This document shows, one piece after another, positions 34,073 through 47,370 of a DNA stretch of 64,000 nucleotides. The notes under the pieces are model-generated. The model saw only the letters and a program-made list of their open reading frames with translations, was not told where the DNA came from and ran no database searches. Numbering within the stretch: position 1 is the stretch's first letter; every line of letters begins with the position of its first letter. Position numbers and translations under genes: made by a program. Source of the DNA: Sipunculus nudus (taxonomy: Eukaryota; Annelida; Sipuncula; Golfingiida; Sipunculidae); assembly GCA_026874595.1 (NCBI GenBank), contig CM049307.1, positions 61,842,370-61,906,369 on the forward strand, in the 5' to 3' direction.

Positions 34073-36414
34073 CTGTGAAAACAAAACATGAACCATGTTA
34101 GTTACATGCTTAAACTCCACTGTATAAAATTAAATATATGACAGTAGAAGCTGTCGGAATTTCAACCACCCAATACTCAATAGGAAGTGGGGTTCATGGT
34201 GTGATATTGCTGATGATATCAGTCTAGTTGACACTGACACTTTCCTTCCTGGGTTATGCTGAAATAGTGATTCAAGTCATGGGTTGGACTTCAGTTGAGA
34301 TAAAAAACTGTGATTTGACATGTTAACATTTATACAATCACTACTGTATATTTATATATATGTCACAGTGTAGATGTGAATCCAGTTGAGTTCGGAACTC
34401 AACTAGTTGAGATGGGAATTCCAAAGTAAACTAGTTGAGATGGGAATTCCCATGTAGTCACTGTTATTCCATTCTCAACAAGCTGACACTGGAATATTCC
34501 AATGTATACCAGTTAGCACTGAGATATCGAGAAGTGAACCAGTTTACTTTGGGATATCCTGAAATACACTAGTTTAATTAAATCTAGATGAGTCAACTGT
34601 TTAAATGTTTTACACATTAATAAATGTTTTTAATTAAGTTACCGATAAAAGGATATTTTTTTGTAATAATATTAATGAATATGTAAATTTATGATATTGT
34701 TGTAGTGAATTAAAAGCCTCATTCCTTTTTACTATTATCTAGTCTAGTTTGACATAAAACTGCAGCTAGATTTCATTGTACATTGTTTTATATGCCCGGC
34801 GGTCTCCATTCTCCAGCTGATGTTCTTAAAACCAGGTTTACATCATCAGAAACTGGATGACCTTTTTACCTGTCAGGTCATATGTTACTATATATTAAAA
34901 CAATTCATCCCTATTAATGGACTCAGTAGCTGTAGTGGATGTTGTTTCAAGTTTAAAATAATGTTATTGCAATAAATTCCCCTTTTTCAAGCCTATTAAT
35001 ACTTGCAGCTTTCTCAGCCCACTAGGAAGAATTCAACCCAAGCAGCTATACTGGATTTGGCAAAATCAATGAATATAAAATAAGTGGTATCATCCCAGGT
35101 GGACCAATCCCATTTAGACAGGTCTAATTTCTACAGTCCCAGCTGGACGGTTCCTAGTTGGATTGGTCTCAGTTGTGAGGTTTCAAATAAGATGCATTAT
35201 TTATAAATTATAGAGTATAGTTAATCAAAGTATAACATATAATATAACATCAGGCTTACAACAATTTTCCTTGCCCAGGGCATACAAGTAAGTTTTAATA
35301 ATGAACCCTATAATACCAATAATGATTTAGTCCTTTCGTACACAAAAACCTAGCCTTTCCAGTTTCCACTAATACATTAACATGTTTGCACAGTGTAAAT
35401 GTATTCCTCCTCACAGGGACAAGCTGACTGTAAGCAAAACAAGATAAAATATTCACTGCTATTATCATATTACATCAGAACAGAACATTCTAGAAAATTC
35501 CCCTTAGTTCAATCGTGACATATATGATATTAGCTTCACCATGTTATATAGCCATAGGTTTGTGATCTCTAGCTTTACAAACAGAAGGGACCACAGAATG
35601 ACTGAAGTATGCATGTGTACACAAGACTGGCCTGTATACATAATATGACTATCCAATGTTTTTCTTTTCATCACAAACCCTTACAAAGTGGGTTTCAAAG
35701 ACAGTTATCAGGGAGGTCTTATCAATGCTTATATTAAGTGTCTCCAGTATGACCCAGATAACAAGAGCTAGATTTTTTTTTTTTTTTACAAACAGACACT
35801 GCTCCCAAGGTCATTGCAATCCATTACTTCTACATACAGTCAGGCTGACACAGGAAAATGACAGTCTGTTTACACATATATATCCCCCTCACACTGCAGT
35901 CCATATGCAGATATTTCACCAGACATCACACATATTTCAATAATAGCCTAGCTGCAATAAAAGCCTATGCAGGAAAAGAGGTGTGGATGAAAGGTATGTG
36001 AGACAGCCCAGCACTTGGTTGTTGTGCTGCTGACCTACTTATGAACAGTTGTGTGGGTCAAGTAGGTCTACACAGGACCCAGATCTGCAGCATCCCTTAC
36101 AGACTGTACACAGATAAACACCACACCTGCTGATTTACAAGTGCAGAGCCTCTACCTCTCACTTTTACCAAGCAGAACAAGACAACCTGCAGCAAGCTTG
36201 GGAGGCTGGAACTCTGCTGTGGTCCTTGGGGAAGATAACCATACAAGCAAAAGTATGAACCTCTCAAGCCCCTCCCCCCCCCCTTCACAACTAGCCATGC
36301 ACAAAAGTGAACCCATCTTCTAGGAGTGTGCCAACTGATAGATGATTGGTTATTTTCTTTCATAAATGGTTGCATTTTGTATAATAGGTCAGAAACACTT
36401 ATGTATGTTTCAAC
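34073..36414. other. Probable G-alpha intron DNA with degenerate repeats
   Basis: No exon found. Loose repeats of AACTAGTTGAGATGGGAATTCC lie around 34385-34570 and similar 'agctggac'-type words around 35100-35180. A C run lies at 36274-36283. Confidence 0.45.
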
Positions 36415-37171
36415 TGTCAAGGCCCAGATCCTGGTCCAGAATCCCTGGTTCGTTCAGACCAAATCCCAATCAGGATTCTGTCCAGCCTAAATTTCAATCT
36501 TCAATTAATAACAAAGTGAATGACTTCCTGTCTGATCAGCTGAAGGTAATGGATAACCATGATATAACTCATGTCGACCAAGGCTCATTTTAAATATCAA
36601 ATCAATGTAAAATTATTTAAATTTATCAAATGTTTTTGGTCTATTCTAGATACAGAATTTGATTATTTTGATTGATACACAAATGATGCATGTAGGTAAT
36701 ACAAGCCAAGAAAAGTATAATTGATCAAGTTTTTTTAAATCATATTTCAATTTTATTTTAATATTTCATTTTTCAAATTCAAAGGTTAAGTTGTGCCACA
36801 AATGTCAGTAATTATTCTTTACTCCATTAATTAGTTCATGGCAGGTATCAGTCACAAGTTCAACTAATAGTGTATCTGAAGTTTGCTTGGCACAGATAAA
36901 ATTTGTTCATGATGAAATCACAGGCATTATCTACCAACTCACATTCTGAATCAGGATTTGGGCTTGACCAGATCCTGATTGGGGCTTGGACTGGTCAAAA
37001 TCATGATCAGGATTTGGTCTGGACAAATCGGGAAATGGTGCAGACCAAGTCCTGCTCAGGATTCAGTCCAGCCTTAACCCCAGCCCAAATCCTGATTGGG
37101 GTTCAGGCTGGACTGAATCCAGATCTGAATTTGGTCCCTGATTGGTCAAGATCTAGATCTGGGCCTTGACA
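36415..37171. mobile_element. Fold-back element with perfect 16-bp TIRs
   Basis: TGTCAAGGCCCAGATC (36415-36430) is matched exactly by GATCTGGGCCTTGACA (37156-37171). Similarity continues inward imperfectly (for example GGACAGAATCC-like and CCCAATCAGGATT words on both sides). The right half is a degenerate ~22-bp minisatellite of 'gatcctgattggggcttgga' variants. No transposase frame is present. Target-site duplications were not evident. Confidence 0.75.
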
Positions 37172-38940
37172 TAAGCACATGCAAATTTCATATTCTCTGC
37201 AAAAATATATTTAAATCCTGCCAGAGAAATAAGGAAGACAGGACACAAAGTAGCAAACAACATTTAACCCTGTGCAAAGAAAAAGAAAAAACAAAATTGC
37301 CACTACCTTGATCTTTCAGCATGATGTACAAGTCAGAATGAATTTACTTTAACAATATTTTATGTATAATTCTATACCGCAGTTTTAACAATAACATAAA
37401 AGGTACATTAATGATCAATTAATCACTGGAAATTTTCCCCTTTAAATCACTGAACATGGTTTAACCACCAATCCCTACCACTGCTATCTTTACAACAGCC
37501 CTATTCTTAACAGTCAATACTTGACTCAGAAAGAATCTGAACTGGACCAATAGTTGTAAACCTGCCCTGTTAGTGGATATCCAGTTGACTGGACAACAGG
37601 ACAAGGCCAATGAAACAGGGTCATCCCTACAGCTCAGTTGGCCTGCAGTATGATGAGCTTAGAAAACGTGTCAACAATGTTCTTTAAAAAGGTTGAATAC
37701 TTTGTTGCAGCACTCAGTGAAGGGTGACCACTAACATAGTACTGAAAGTGAATCAGATTAGAAAAAGCAAGAAATCATTCTTGCATTTTCTTCAGTTATT
37801 TTATCAAAATCCAGAAAATGTGTTAAACAATACAGCAAAGCAAGAACCTGATCAAACCTTGGAATTGTAACTCAAGCCGGCCATCCTGAGGTGACATGTC
37901 ACACAACATGAACATTCCATACACACAGCAACATGTTCTGCAACGTGTCCTGCAAAACTATGAGACGATGAGACAAAGTTTTCTGCCTAGGACATATTCT
38001 GTCTTGTTTCTCTTTATTTATATAGATATATAGGAAAACAGGCATAGGTATTTTGAGATAGCTAAACAACTTCTTCTGATTGTCCTGTTGACCGCACAAA
38101 ACACATGGCACCCTCATCAGACAAGGTGAAACCATTGACGGTCACATTATCACAGGATAACATGATCAATCGTTATATATTCGTTGGCTCCCCCCCCCCC
38201 CCACACTGGGCGTGATGTCACGTGACAAGTCACAGGAAAAAGAAACATGTTCCTTCTTCTGCAACATGTCGCACAACTCATGATAACATGCGACTAACCC
38301 CCTTACATGGTGCAACTCGTCACGGAACAAGCGTGTTCTGCGACTTGTCGCATGAACATGTCGCCTCGTGTATGGCCAGCTTTACAAGGCAGGTCATATT
38401 TTCTTGTTGTACATATCATATATCTCTTAATTGTTAATAAAAAGATTCCATCTTCAATTATTCCATATGTCTAATAAGAATACAAGTTATGGCCGCATAA
38501 ATTCAGTTAATGCACAGTTTAAGGAAGCCTCTGATACACAATTCCAAAAGCACAGGGACCTATAGTCAGTAGTCATATCTTGTATACATTAGACTACTTG
38601 TAGCATTTTTCACAATTACCACACTCACTGGGCACCCATACACAACAATCAGTGTCTACATCCTGGCACTTTATCCTCATCTGGTATTCCTTTCAAGAGG
38701 GTTTGATGGCTCACCCCCAGCTGGGTGTCCTGAACTCGGATATTTTTTCTTCCTGTTTTGATAAATGCTAAAGAGTGGTTAGGAATACTAAGGATGAAGT
38801 TTTCCGGTTAACGTTCTGTCTCCCTTGTTTTATGCCCTCCCATGGCTTCCCGTCTCAGAATGATTTCCGCTACCTCTTGGCGAATCATAGGAAACTGAGC
38901 TGTAGAGAATAGTTGAAAGACACAAGTGCAGCACTGTACT
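37172..38940. other. Intergenic or intronic stretch
   Basis: No gene recognised. A C run of 13 lies at 38190-38202. Around 38220-38370, GC-richer text with repeated 'caacatgtcgc'/'cgacttgtcgc' words suggests a small degenerate repeat. Confidence 0.4.
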
Positions 38941-39625
38941 ACCAGTGTCCTGAACATATTTCTACCAGTGTCCTGCACATATTTCTACCAGTGTCCTGCA
39001 CATATTTCTACCAGTGTCCTGAACATATTTCTACCAGTGTTCTGAACATATATCTACCAGTGCCCTGAACATATTTCTACCAGTGTCCTGAACATATTTC
39101 TACCAGTGTCCTGAACATATTTCTACCAGTGTCCTGAACATATTTCTACCAGTGTCCTGAACATATTTCTACCAGTGTCCTGAACATATTTCTACCAGTG
39201 TTCTGAACATATTTCTACCAGTGTCCTGAACATATTTCTACCAGTGTCCTGAACATATTTCTACCAGTGTCCTGAACATATTTCTACCAGTGTCCTGAAC
39301 ATATTTCTACCAGTGTCCTGAACATATTTCTACCAGTGTCCTGAACATATTTCTACCAGTGTCCTGATCATATTTCTACCAGTGTCCTGAACATATTTCT
39401 ACCAGTGTCCTGAACATATTTCTACCAGTGTCCTGAACATATTATAACCAGTGTCCTGAACATATTTCTACCAGTGTTCTGAACATATTTCTACCAGTGT
39501 CCTGAACATATTTCTACCAGTGTTCTGAACATATTTCTACCAGTTTCCTGAACATATTTCTACCAGTGTCCTGAACATATTTCTACCAGTGTTCTGAACA
39601 TATTTCTACCAGTGTCCTGCACATA
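38941..39625. repeat. 23-bp minisatellite, about 29 units
   Basis: The unit is TGTCCTGAACATATTTCTAC + CAG. Variants GTTCTGAAC, GTCCTGCAC and GTCCTGATC are scattered. Highly homogeneous, so probably young or actively homogenised. Confidence 0.95.
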
Positions 39626-39644
39626 TTTATTACAATATGATATT

Positions 39645-40105
39645 TGTCTCCACCAGGAGGGTATGCATTCATCCCAATTTGTTTGTGTGTTTGTTTAAAT
39701 ATAAATCACCCAAACATGAACAGAACCTCATGACATCTCAGGGCATTTCAGGAATAGGCCAATGAAGAATCCATTAGATATTGGTGTGGATCAAACACAT
39801 AATCCAGATCCAGGAAAGTAATAAAGGAATATTCACAAATGTACAGTCACATATTTAGCCAAATCACTGGTACATTTGGCATAAGTAGAAATCAGCATTT
39901 TAATTAATGCAAGCCTTCACCATGAGGGGGGGGGGGGGGGGTCCCTGTTGTGGGAAGCTTTCAAAATCATATTCACATTCACTTATTCAGCCAATATTTA
40001 CCAGGTACATTTGTGCATAAGTGAATGCAAACATGTGACCCCCCTCCCCCCCACCCACTCATGGTGGAGGCTTGCACTCATTAGAATGAAGATTTCTTTA
40101 TTACT
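39645..40105. repeat. Dispersed repeat 'CTCCACC-GGAGGGTATG' family, second copy
   Basis: Collinear with 19444-19795 (see there), with a run of 16 G at 39926-39941 and a C-rich patch near 40040. The 5' end abuts the 23-bp minisatellite. Confidence 0.7.
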
Positions 40106-40559
40106 TTATTTTATGTATGTTGCTGTGTGTATGATTTAGGTGTCTGCTTGTGCATTTACACCTGAGGGCATAGAGCATGCACACATGTGAGCAGATGTGT
40201 ACACGTGTTTGTGTATCTGCACTTGCAATCTTGCATGTGTACATGTTTGCAGATGAACGCACTTTGTATATGCTGAAGTGTACATGTTGGGGTGTATGTC
40301 TGATTGTTCAAATTTTTCTCCCATGATGTACTTGAAGGAATCTCTGCAGCTGACCATGTAAAGAGTAAGAATAGGTCCATGGTCTGTCTGTGGCCCTGTG
40401 TATTGAATAATGATGACGGTAACTCTATGATAAGAATTTAATTATATGTTATTACAATTAAACTTCTTGATTTAAAGTTTTATATGCTTTGAGAGAGGAA
40501 TAATCCAGAAGTCAACTTGTTGTTAAGGCATTAGAGTTAATCTCTATCAAGATTTCACC

Positions 40560-40640
40560 ATTATGCCATTCAAGCACAGGCGGGGTTCATCCCAGAACCT
40601 TTCCGATCCGTAATCCAATGCCTTAACCACTAAGCTACAT
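40560..40640 (-). mobile_element. tRNA-derived SINE, second type
   Basis: On minus, GTAGCTTAGTGGTTAAGGC (40620-40638) is a pol III A box with the extended D-loop seen in Leu/Ser-type tRNAs, and GGGATGAACCCC (40582-40593) resembles a B box. Downstream text AATGGCATAATGG may be SINE body. It differs from the SINEs at 14.1 kb and 57.9 kb. Confidence 0.6.
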
Positions 40641-42008
40641 CCTACCCTTAACCTGACAACTTGAGCACAATAAAATTAGAGTCTGTCAGTTTATAAGTTT
40701 AAAAGGAAAGTGATGTCGGAAAACATGGCAATGGATTTCTGATGCACTCTCACGCATGAAAATACATAAATTTGGGGGTACTGTGTTTGTGTGCAAACCT
40801 GCAATAGTCATGGGTGTATGAATGCTTTAAGTGCACAATTTAATATGCATGTCACAATCTCTACCAGTTTCTCTATTAGGCTGAGATAATAATATTCTCA
40901 CTGGTATTAAAACTGCCTCTTTTTTCTTTTTGGTTTGCAACTCTTCATTAGTTACAGTGCAATAAATAAAAACTTATTTATTTTACATGGATTGTACAAA
41001 TAGTTATTGTAGTATACAGTATTACCCTTTTAGTGTCAAGAGTATACAGGTATGACAATGGAAACATACAGGTTTCCTGCACCAAAGTCTGAAAGACATG
41101 TAAAGTGTAACATCCTAACCAGAACTATAAAACTGTATAATTTAGCGATGTTTGCCCTATGTGTACAATTGTTGTTGCTCCTGATGCCAGAGGGCATAAT
41201 CGGAGCTAAAAGTGAGCTTCCAACATGATTGAGGAAATCCTGACTTTACATTTAAGGCTTAAATTAAGACTAAATTGTTTAAATGCTACATGACTGAGAA
41301 AGTGACATTTTGCATTTTAGATCCAGTTTTATCATTAGAAATGTCAGATTTTTTATATGCAGGGAGAATAGACTCCCATAAAGGTGAATCACAGCAGACA
41401 GCTAGTACTTAGTGGTCCATGAAACCTGCTGAAAATATCACACTGCACTGGACTCAGGTACATTATATGAAATGAGAGGTACATAAAAACTACATCAAAT
41501 GCATGATTCATCATTAGTTCTCTGTATGTGAAGGATGATGAGTACATTTAAACTATTTTGAAACTTAAAGGGGCCTATTCACACACCAAATATATTTAAT
41601 ACATATATGCATCATGGTACCTTCCAATAGTTTGCTCTAAAACCATATGCTAACTCTTGTACACAAACAGCAAAAATGTTTGCACTTGACACAATCAGCA
41701 CCAAAAACATAAACATAGCTTGCTTGCCATCAGGTAGCTGATTTTTCATGTTTCAAACCAGGATTTCTTTATTCATGTTTCTTCTCCTTGTTGGGGAGTT
41801 GTCACACATTCTCAAGATCAGACCTCTGGTCAAGCAGTCTTGTTATGGTGAACAGATATATGTTCTGTGTTAACTCACCAATAGTACCATATATCATTGT
41901 GTAAAACAGGTGAACTTGAGATAGTAAACCTGTGGTCCCGGATGGTTTTGATAGGAAACTATTGTACCCAGACAAAACTAGACATTTCTTGGGACCGCAG
42001 GTGCCAGA
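40641..42008. other. Stretch without a recognisable gene
   Basis: Only one structure stands out: an inverted pair CCTGTGGTCCC (about 41930-41940) and GGGACCGCAGG (about 41993-42003), which could form a long hairpin and abuts the element starting at 42009. Confidence 0.45.
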
Positions 42009-43668
42009 GTATCCCCAGACATAGTACCCCCCCTTTAAGAATAGGCCCCCATTTTTAGCAGCATATACTGACACTTGGCAAGCAATTATTGTTTCTTCCA
42101 TCTATCAATCCACAATCTTTTTGAAGATGTTGGTCCCGTGACCTTGGACCTCATGACCCCAGAATCAATTGGGGTCTTACTTTTTCAATGGGACATATAT
42201 AAGTCAAGTTTGAAATCTATACATCAATAAAGCAGGAATTATCATCCAGAAACTAATTTTTTGACAGATGGCTCCTGTGGCCTTGACCTTTGACCTTGTG
42301 ACCTCACAACTGACAGGCGTCTTCCTCTATTGGCAGGGGAACTGTATGTGCAAGATGAAATGTCTGAGATGAAATATTTGGCTGAAAATGCATCCACATC
42401 TTTTTAAAGATGTGTCCTGTGACCTTCACCTTGGACCTCATGACCCCAAAATCAATTTGGGTCTTGCTTTTCCAATGGAACATATACAAGTCAAGTTTGA
42501 AATCCATACATCAATAAAAGCAGGAATTATCATCCAGAAACTAATTTTTGGACAGATGGCTCCTGTGACCTTCATCTTTGACCTTGTGATCTCGAAATTG
42601 ATAGGGGTCTTCCACTCTTGGCAGGTGAACTATTTGTGCAAATTGAAAGATCTGAGATGAAATGTTTGGCTGAAAATGCATCCACAATCTTTTTAAAGAT
42701 TGGTCCTGTGACCTTGACCTTGGACCTCATGACCCCAAAATCAATTAGAGTCTTGCTTTTCCATTGGGACATATATAAGTCAAGTTTGAAATCAATACAT
42801 CAATAAAAGCAGTAATTATCATCCAGATACTAATTTTTTTACAGATAGCTCCTGTGGCCTTGACCTTTGACCTTGTGCCCCAAAATTGATATGGATCATC
42901 CACTATTGGCAAGTGAGCTATACATTCAAGATGGAAGACCTGGGATGAAAGTTTGGCTTAAAATGCATCCACAGTATCTTTTAAGATGCGAGTCAAGTGA
43001 CCTTGACCTTTGACCTCATGACCCTAGAACCTACAGGGTTCTTACTTTAGTGGTGGGCCATACATAAGTCACGTTTGAAATCCATATGGCTATCAACACT
43101 GGAGATATCATAAGAGGTGTGTGATTTTCACCAAATATGGACACATTAAAGGTCAAGGCCACTCTCATGGTAAAGGTCATGACCCAAATGTAAATAGACC
43201 TCATCCCATCTCTCTACATGTGCATAATATGAAAGAAATCTGTCCATTAGTTTTTGACTTATAATGCTTACAGTACTGTCAAGTGGCAATTATGGGGGGA
43301 TTAAAAGGCGTAAAAACAAAAAAGGATAATAGGTGGCGCCACCAGTTTCCAGTATATCTCAAGGCTATCGAAGATCTTCGGTCACTTGATTTTTGGACCA
43401 GTCCATGCAAGTTTACTTGAGATATTTAAGAATTTGTGTTATTTTCAGCCAAAATGGACCTATTCAAGGTCAAGGTCACTCTCCTAGCATAGGTCATGAC
43501 CCCTTTTTAAATAGGCTTCGTCCCCTTACCTATATCTATACAAATGTAAAGTTTGAAAAAGATCAGTGAAATATTTTTTGAGTTATCCCGCTCACAAGGT
43601 TTTTCTGCAGCGGCGGCGGCGGCAGGACCGTCGTGAAACCATAGTATCCCGACTTTGTCTGGGGATAC
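42009..43668. mobile_element. Large pearl-like element with ~289-bp core units
   Basis: Perfect 12-bp terminal inverted repeats GTATCCCCAGAC (42009-42020) and GTCTGGGGATAC (43657-43668). The left two thirds consists of about three ~289-bp tandem units (anchor CAGATGGCTCCTGTG-type words at 42265, 42553 and 42842). Each has TGACCTTGACCTT-type runs and 'gacctcatgacccca'. The right part has a GGTGGCGCCACC palindrome (43332-43343) and ends near a GCGGCGGCGG tract. No transposase was seen. Relationship to the pearl/HINE class is inferred from layout. Confidence 0.65.
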
Positions 43669-46600
43669 AATGAACTAATGGCCTGAGATAATACACATTG
43701 CAAAAATTTTATGCACCTTTAATAAAATGATGTCTGCACTGAAACATTAATAATGTAACACTACGACAGTGATACTTTTTCAATGGAGGTGTCATTTTCA
43801 TTGTTCTGCATGCTTCATGGCATGGTTCTGATTCCTGCTGTTTCCAGGTTGAGCAGTGCTACATGTCTGCTGTCAGGTACAGCCAAGCAGACTGGAGAGA
43901 CTGACAGCAACAGCCTTTATCAGGTGCCAGAGCTCAACACAGGCTGCAAAAAAGTGCTAGTTGCTGACAATCCAGGCACAATATGCCATCAGTTTCATCA
44001 ATAAAATGCATCATTTTAACATACAATACTTCCATGATGATCCATAACTCACAACAATCACCTGTCTGACCTCGACCTTTGACTTTAAATCCTGCAAACC
44101 TGATATCAGATCAACCATTTTGGATTGAAGAAAACGCAAGTGTTTGGATGGATGGCTGATAGCAGTCTTGAGGAAAAGCTTATCTAACTGTTTTCAAATT
44201 CCTAGGAAAACAGGAACAACTTCAGATCTTTACTAATTACTACAGATGAAGAATAAATGTGCACAGTTTGGTACAAACCTGTCCACTTACTCTGCAGAAG
44301 TTTCTTAGTTTAAATGCTTCTGAGGTTCAAAACAATCTGCCAAGAGTGCCCACTTTACCATTACACTATAATGTATAAATATAAGGTCCTATTTTCAGTA
44401 TTCCATGTGTGTGTGTGTGTGCACATGTGTGGGTTATAATGAATGGACCGACTTATGAGCTTTCAAATTAGTAAAATAAGTCCACATGTATTAAAAGTTC
44501 TAAATATTCATTTTAAAATGCTTCATGTTTCATGTCTGAACAGTCTCTACCTGTTTTACATTTTAAATTGTGAAAAATACTGAAGGATGCAAAAAATAAC
44601 AAGGAAGAAACAGATGTAAGTATACTAACTGTAAATCAACTTTACCATACTCATGTTACAGCTGTGTGCCATTCTGATGTAGAATATGGGCCAGCTCAAA
44701 CTACGGTAATGGCCATATCATATCCCAGCTCAAACAGTAGTTCTGAGTAATGTGTTTGCTATATGAAAAAGATCTCATACTGAACAAATTTATATTCATA
44801 GGCAATCTCACCCAGACAGACAAATGGTTAACTCTATAAAACCCTCAAAGGAAACCAAAATGAATACACAATTTATTGACATTACAACAACTCCTAAGAC
44901 AAGAGGAAGTTGATTAGTAAATCAGTGATAGACAAAAATGTATATACTGACTTCTACACAAAATATAATATACTTTTGCTTTTTAATTTCAGCTATTGTT
45001 ATCTTATATCTGTGCATTGTATGTGTATTATATTCCATCACTTTTGGAGTTTCTTCCAGGGTATATGCTCATCCCATTAACGCATAAATGTTCACTCCTG
45101 ATAAATGTCTCAAGATGACTTCAAAAACTCTTTCATATATAAGATTGATCTGAGGCCTTGTTATGGCTAACATCACACTTATCCAGCTTGGGGCCCCTGT
45201 CTTTGTAACACTTGGTCCATGCAGCAAGGGAGACCGGTAGATGCTGACCACTGATTGATGATGCTGGCCTGCAGCCACCAGACAGTCAGATAATGACCGG
45301 ATGGCATACCACGGCCCTGCAGCATCTAAACCATCATCATCTTCAATTCCAGCAGCAAGTTTGTACTAACAGTCTCTGATTCCCCCTATCACCAGCCTTT
45401 ACCAGCCCCTGTCTGGCCATTACCGGCACATACCTAGACACTAAAGGCAGAATCATAATATCCAGCACGGAAGTGATCCTGCATCTTGCTGCAGGCTTCT
45501 TGTACAGCCCCTGAAGGTTAGATATGTGTGTACTCAACACAACAAACACACACATATATCGATTACATGCAGAGAATGGCAGTAGAATAATAATATTTTT
45601 TAAAAGAACTGTGAGGTAGAACCTGTTAGTTTTATTTCAGCCCATTTCAGCCCTGTGTTAGCATTTACGTTGGCTACTAAAATGCGTAAATAATATGTGA
45701 TTCCACACACATAGCTCCATGTGGGCCAGAGTGGTAAATAGTTATATACCAACATTTAGAGAATGTTTGATTTCTCCGTCAGAGCCAACAATTAATCCTT
45801 AACTATTTCATGGACTGGGCCAGTCTGGATTTTTTTTGTGGTTGCATGCAAAAGCACAACAGATTTCTACCATTTAAAGTAATATGTCATTTAATTGTAA
45901 TTAATATTAAATGGCTAATATACTGTGGTTGGCCTTTTGCTCCCAAGGGTTGCAAATTCACAATATTCTCAAAGTGAATATAAATTGCGGATAAAAAACC
46001 TCTATGAATAAGACAGAACATCTACACAGTTGAACAGTAATCTATTCTTAAGCCTTAATGGCTTTCATTTATTCTTTTAGACAGACAACAGATATTTAAT
46101 GTGTTTGATATAATAAAGATTATGTACATTGTGTATGTTACTTTACAGTTAATCGCAACAATGAATCCATCGCAAAACAAAAACATAAAAAAAAAAATTC
46201 ATGAATACTTAACCTACTGAATTTTAGTCCAATCACATTAGGTACACTAGTCCATCAGAGTCCACACTGATGTATAATACACTCAGTAGAAATCCTAGCG
46301 TCTATACTGGGTCCTGAAGTGCTAGTAAATTTAGCCAGCTTGGTACTAGACCTGTGACCCCTGGACTGATCACAAAACTGCAATGTGTTAACCCTAATGT
46401 CACTTGAATCATACTGTCTTGGAGAGCTGGACACGAAGTTTCTTATTGTAGACACACAGACAGTTGAGACAAGTTAAAATTTCTATAGACTGTTTGCCAG
46501 CACTTGGCAACCTTTCGCACAGGGTTTACTGAGACAGTGATAAGGCCCCTGCAATTGCTTGTTAACCCAGCAACATACTTCAGCAGCCTTGACTGACACT

Positions 46601-46771
46601 GACCTAGACTGCTGGGGCAAACACTTTATAAAAACATGGCAGACCTGTGATTTTTATTCATGATAAGTGATTTCATCAAAATTATTGATTAACAAAATGA
46701 GGCAGTTTCCAATGCCAGTAAGGTAAAGACTAAATGAGGTGTCATACAGAAAATAAATATTTTTTATATAT
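43669..46771. other. Stretch without a recognisable gene
   Basis: No supported exon. About 45040-45060 has a relic of the GGAGGGTATG-type family and about 45920-45990 one end of a TACTGTGG MITE. A (GT)n tract lies near 44406-44420. Short frames at 45069-45555 and 46255-46455 lack splice sites, ATG context or homology. Confidence 0.45.
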
Positions 46772-47370
46772 AACTAGAATACAAGCGACTACTTGTATCG
46801 GCCAAATCACAGAGGCATGGGTAAAGTACCTGTAAGACATTGAATTTTCCTTACATGACATGTCTCCTAATTTTATGCATCTGTGATGTTGATTAAACCT
46901 CTCATATATGTGCACTTGTCACCAAAATCAGATAAATTAACAGATGGATACACCAATCCACTACTGAGAAAAAGTGCATCAATGTATTGTATAAAATTCA
47001 AACAGCAGGTGGCGCCACCTATCTAGTCTACTACAAGGCTATCCAAGACCGATAAACATGCAAAATTGAAGGCTGTAACATCCATCCACTTTTGAGATGT
47101 GAGAATTTTTTTCCCAAAGCAAACGGACAGATGGACACCATTTTAAAAAACAATTGTAGATGGCACCACCAGTCTTAAATATGAGATGGAAGGATCTAAG
47201 ATCTATGAACATGCTCAAGTTCTGGCCAATATGGCAAACCACTCCTGAGGGAAGGGCATCAATGGTCTCAGAGGAGTTTGCAGTAAAATGAAAGCAGTGG
47301 TGGTGGAGGCGGCGGAACCCCGTCAAATACTAATTGTTATCCACAAGACTTTGTTTTAAGCAGATACAAT
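46772..47370. mobile_element. Non-autonomous element of the AACTAGAATAC family
   Basis: Starts AACTAGAATACAAGCGACTA with TTGTATCGGCC. Ends near TTTTAAGCAGATACAATTG, whose reverse complement begins CAATTGTATCTGC, giving a subterminal inverted repeat around TTGTATCxGC. Interior holds GGTGGCGCCACC (47008-47019) and a decayed copy GGCACCACC. Second copy at 55636-56525. Confidence 0.65.

Noticed and set aside
11683-39625. CRISPR-like array, from regularly spaced repeats
   Set aside because: The tandem units abut with no unique spacers, and the genome is eukaryotic; these are minisatellites.
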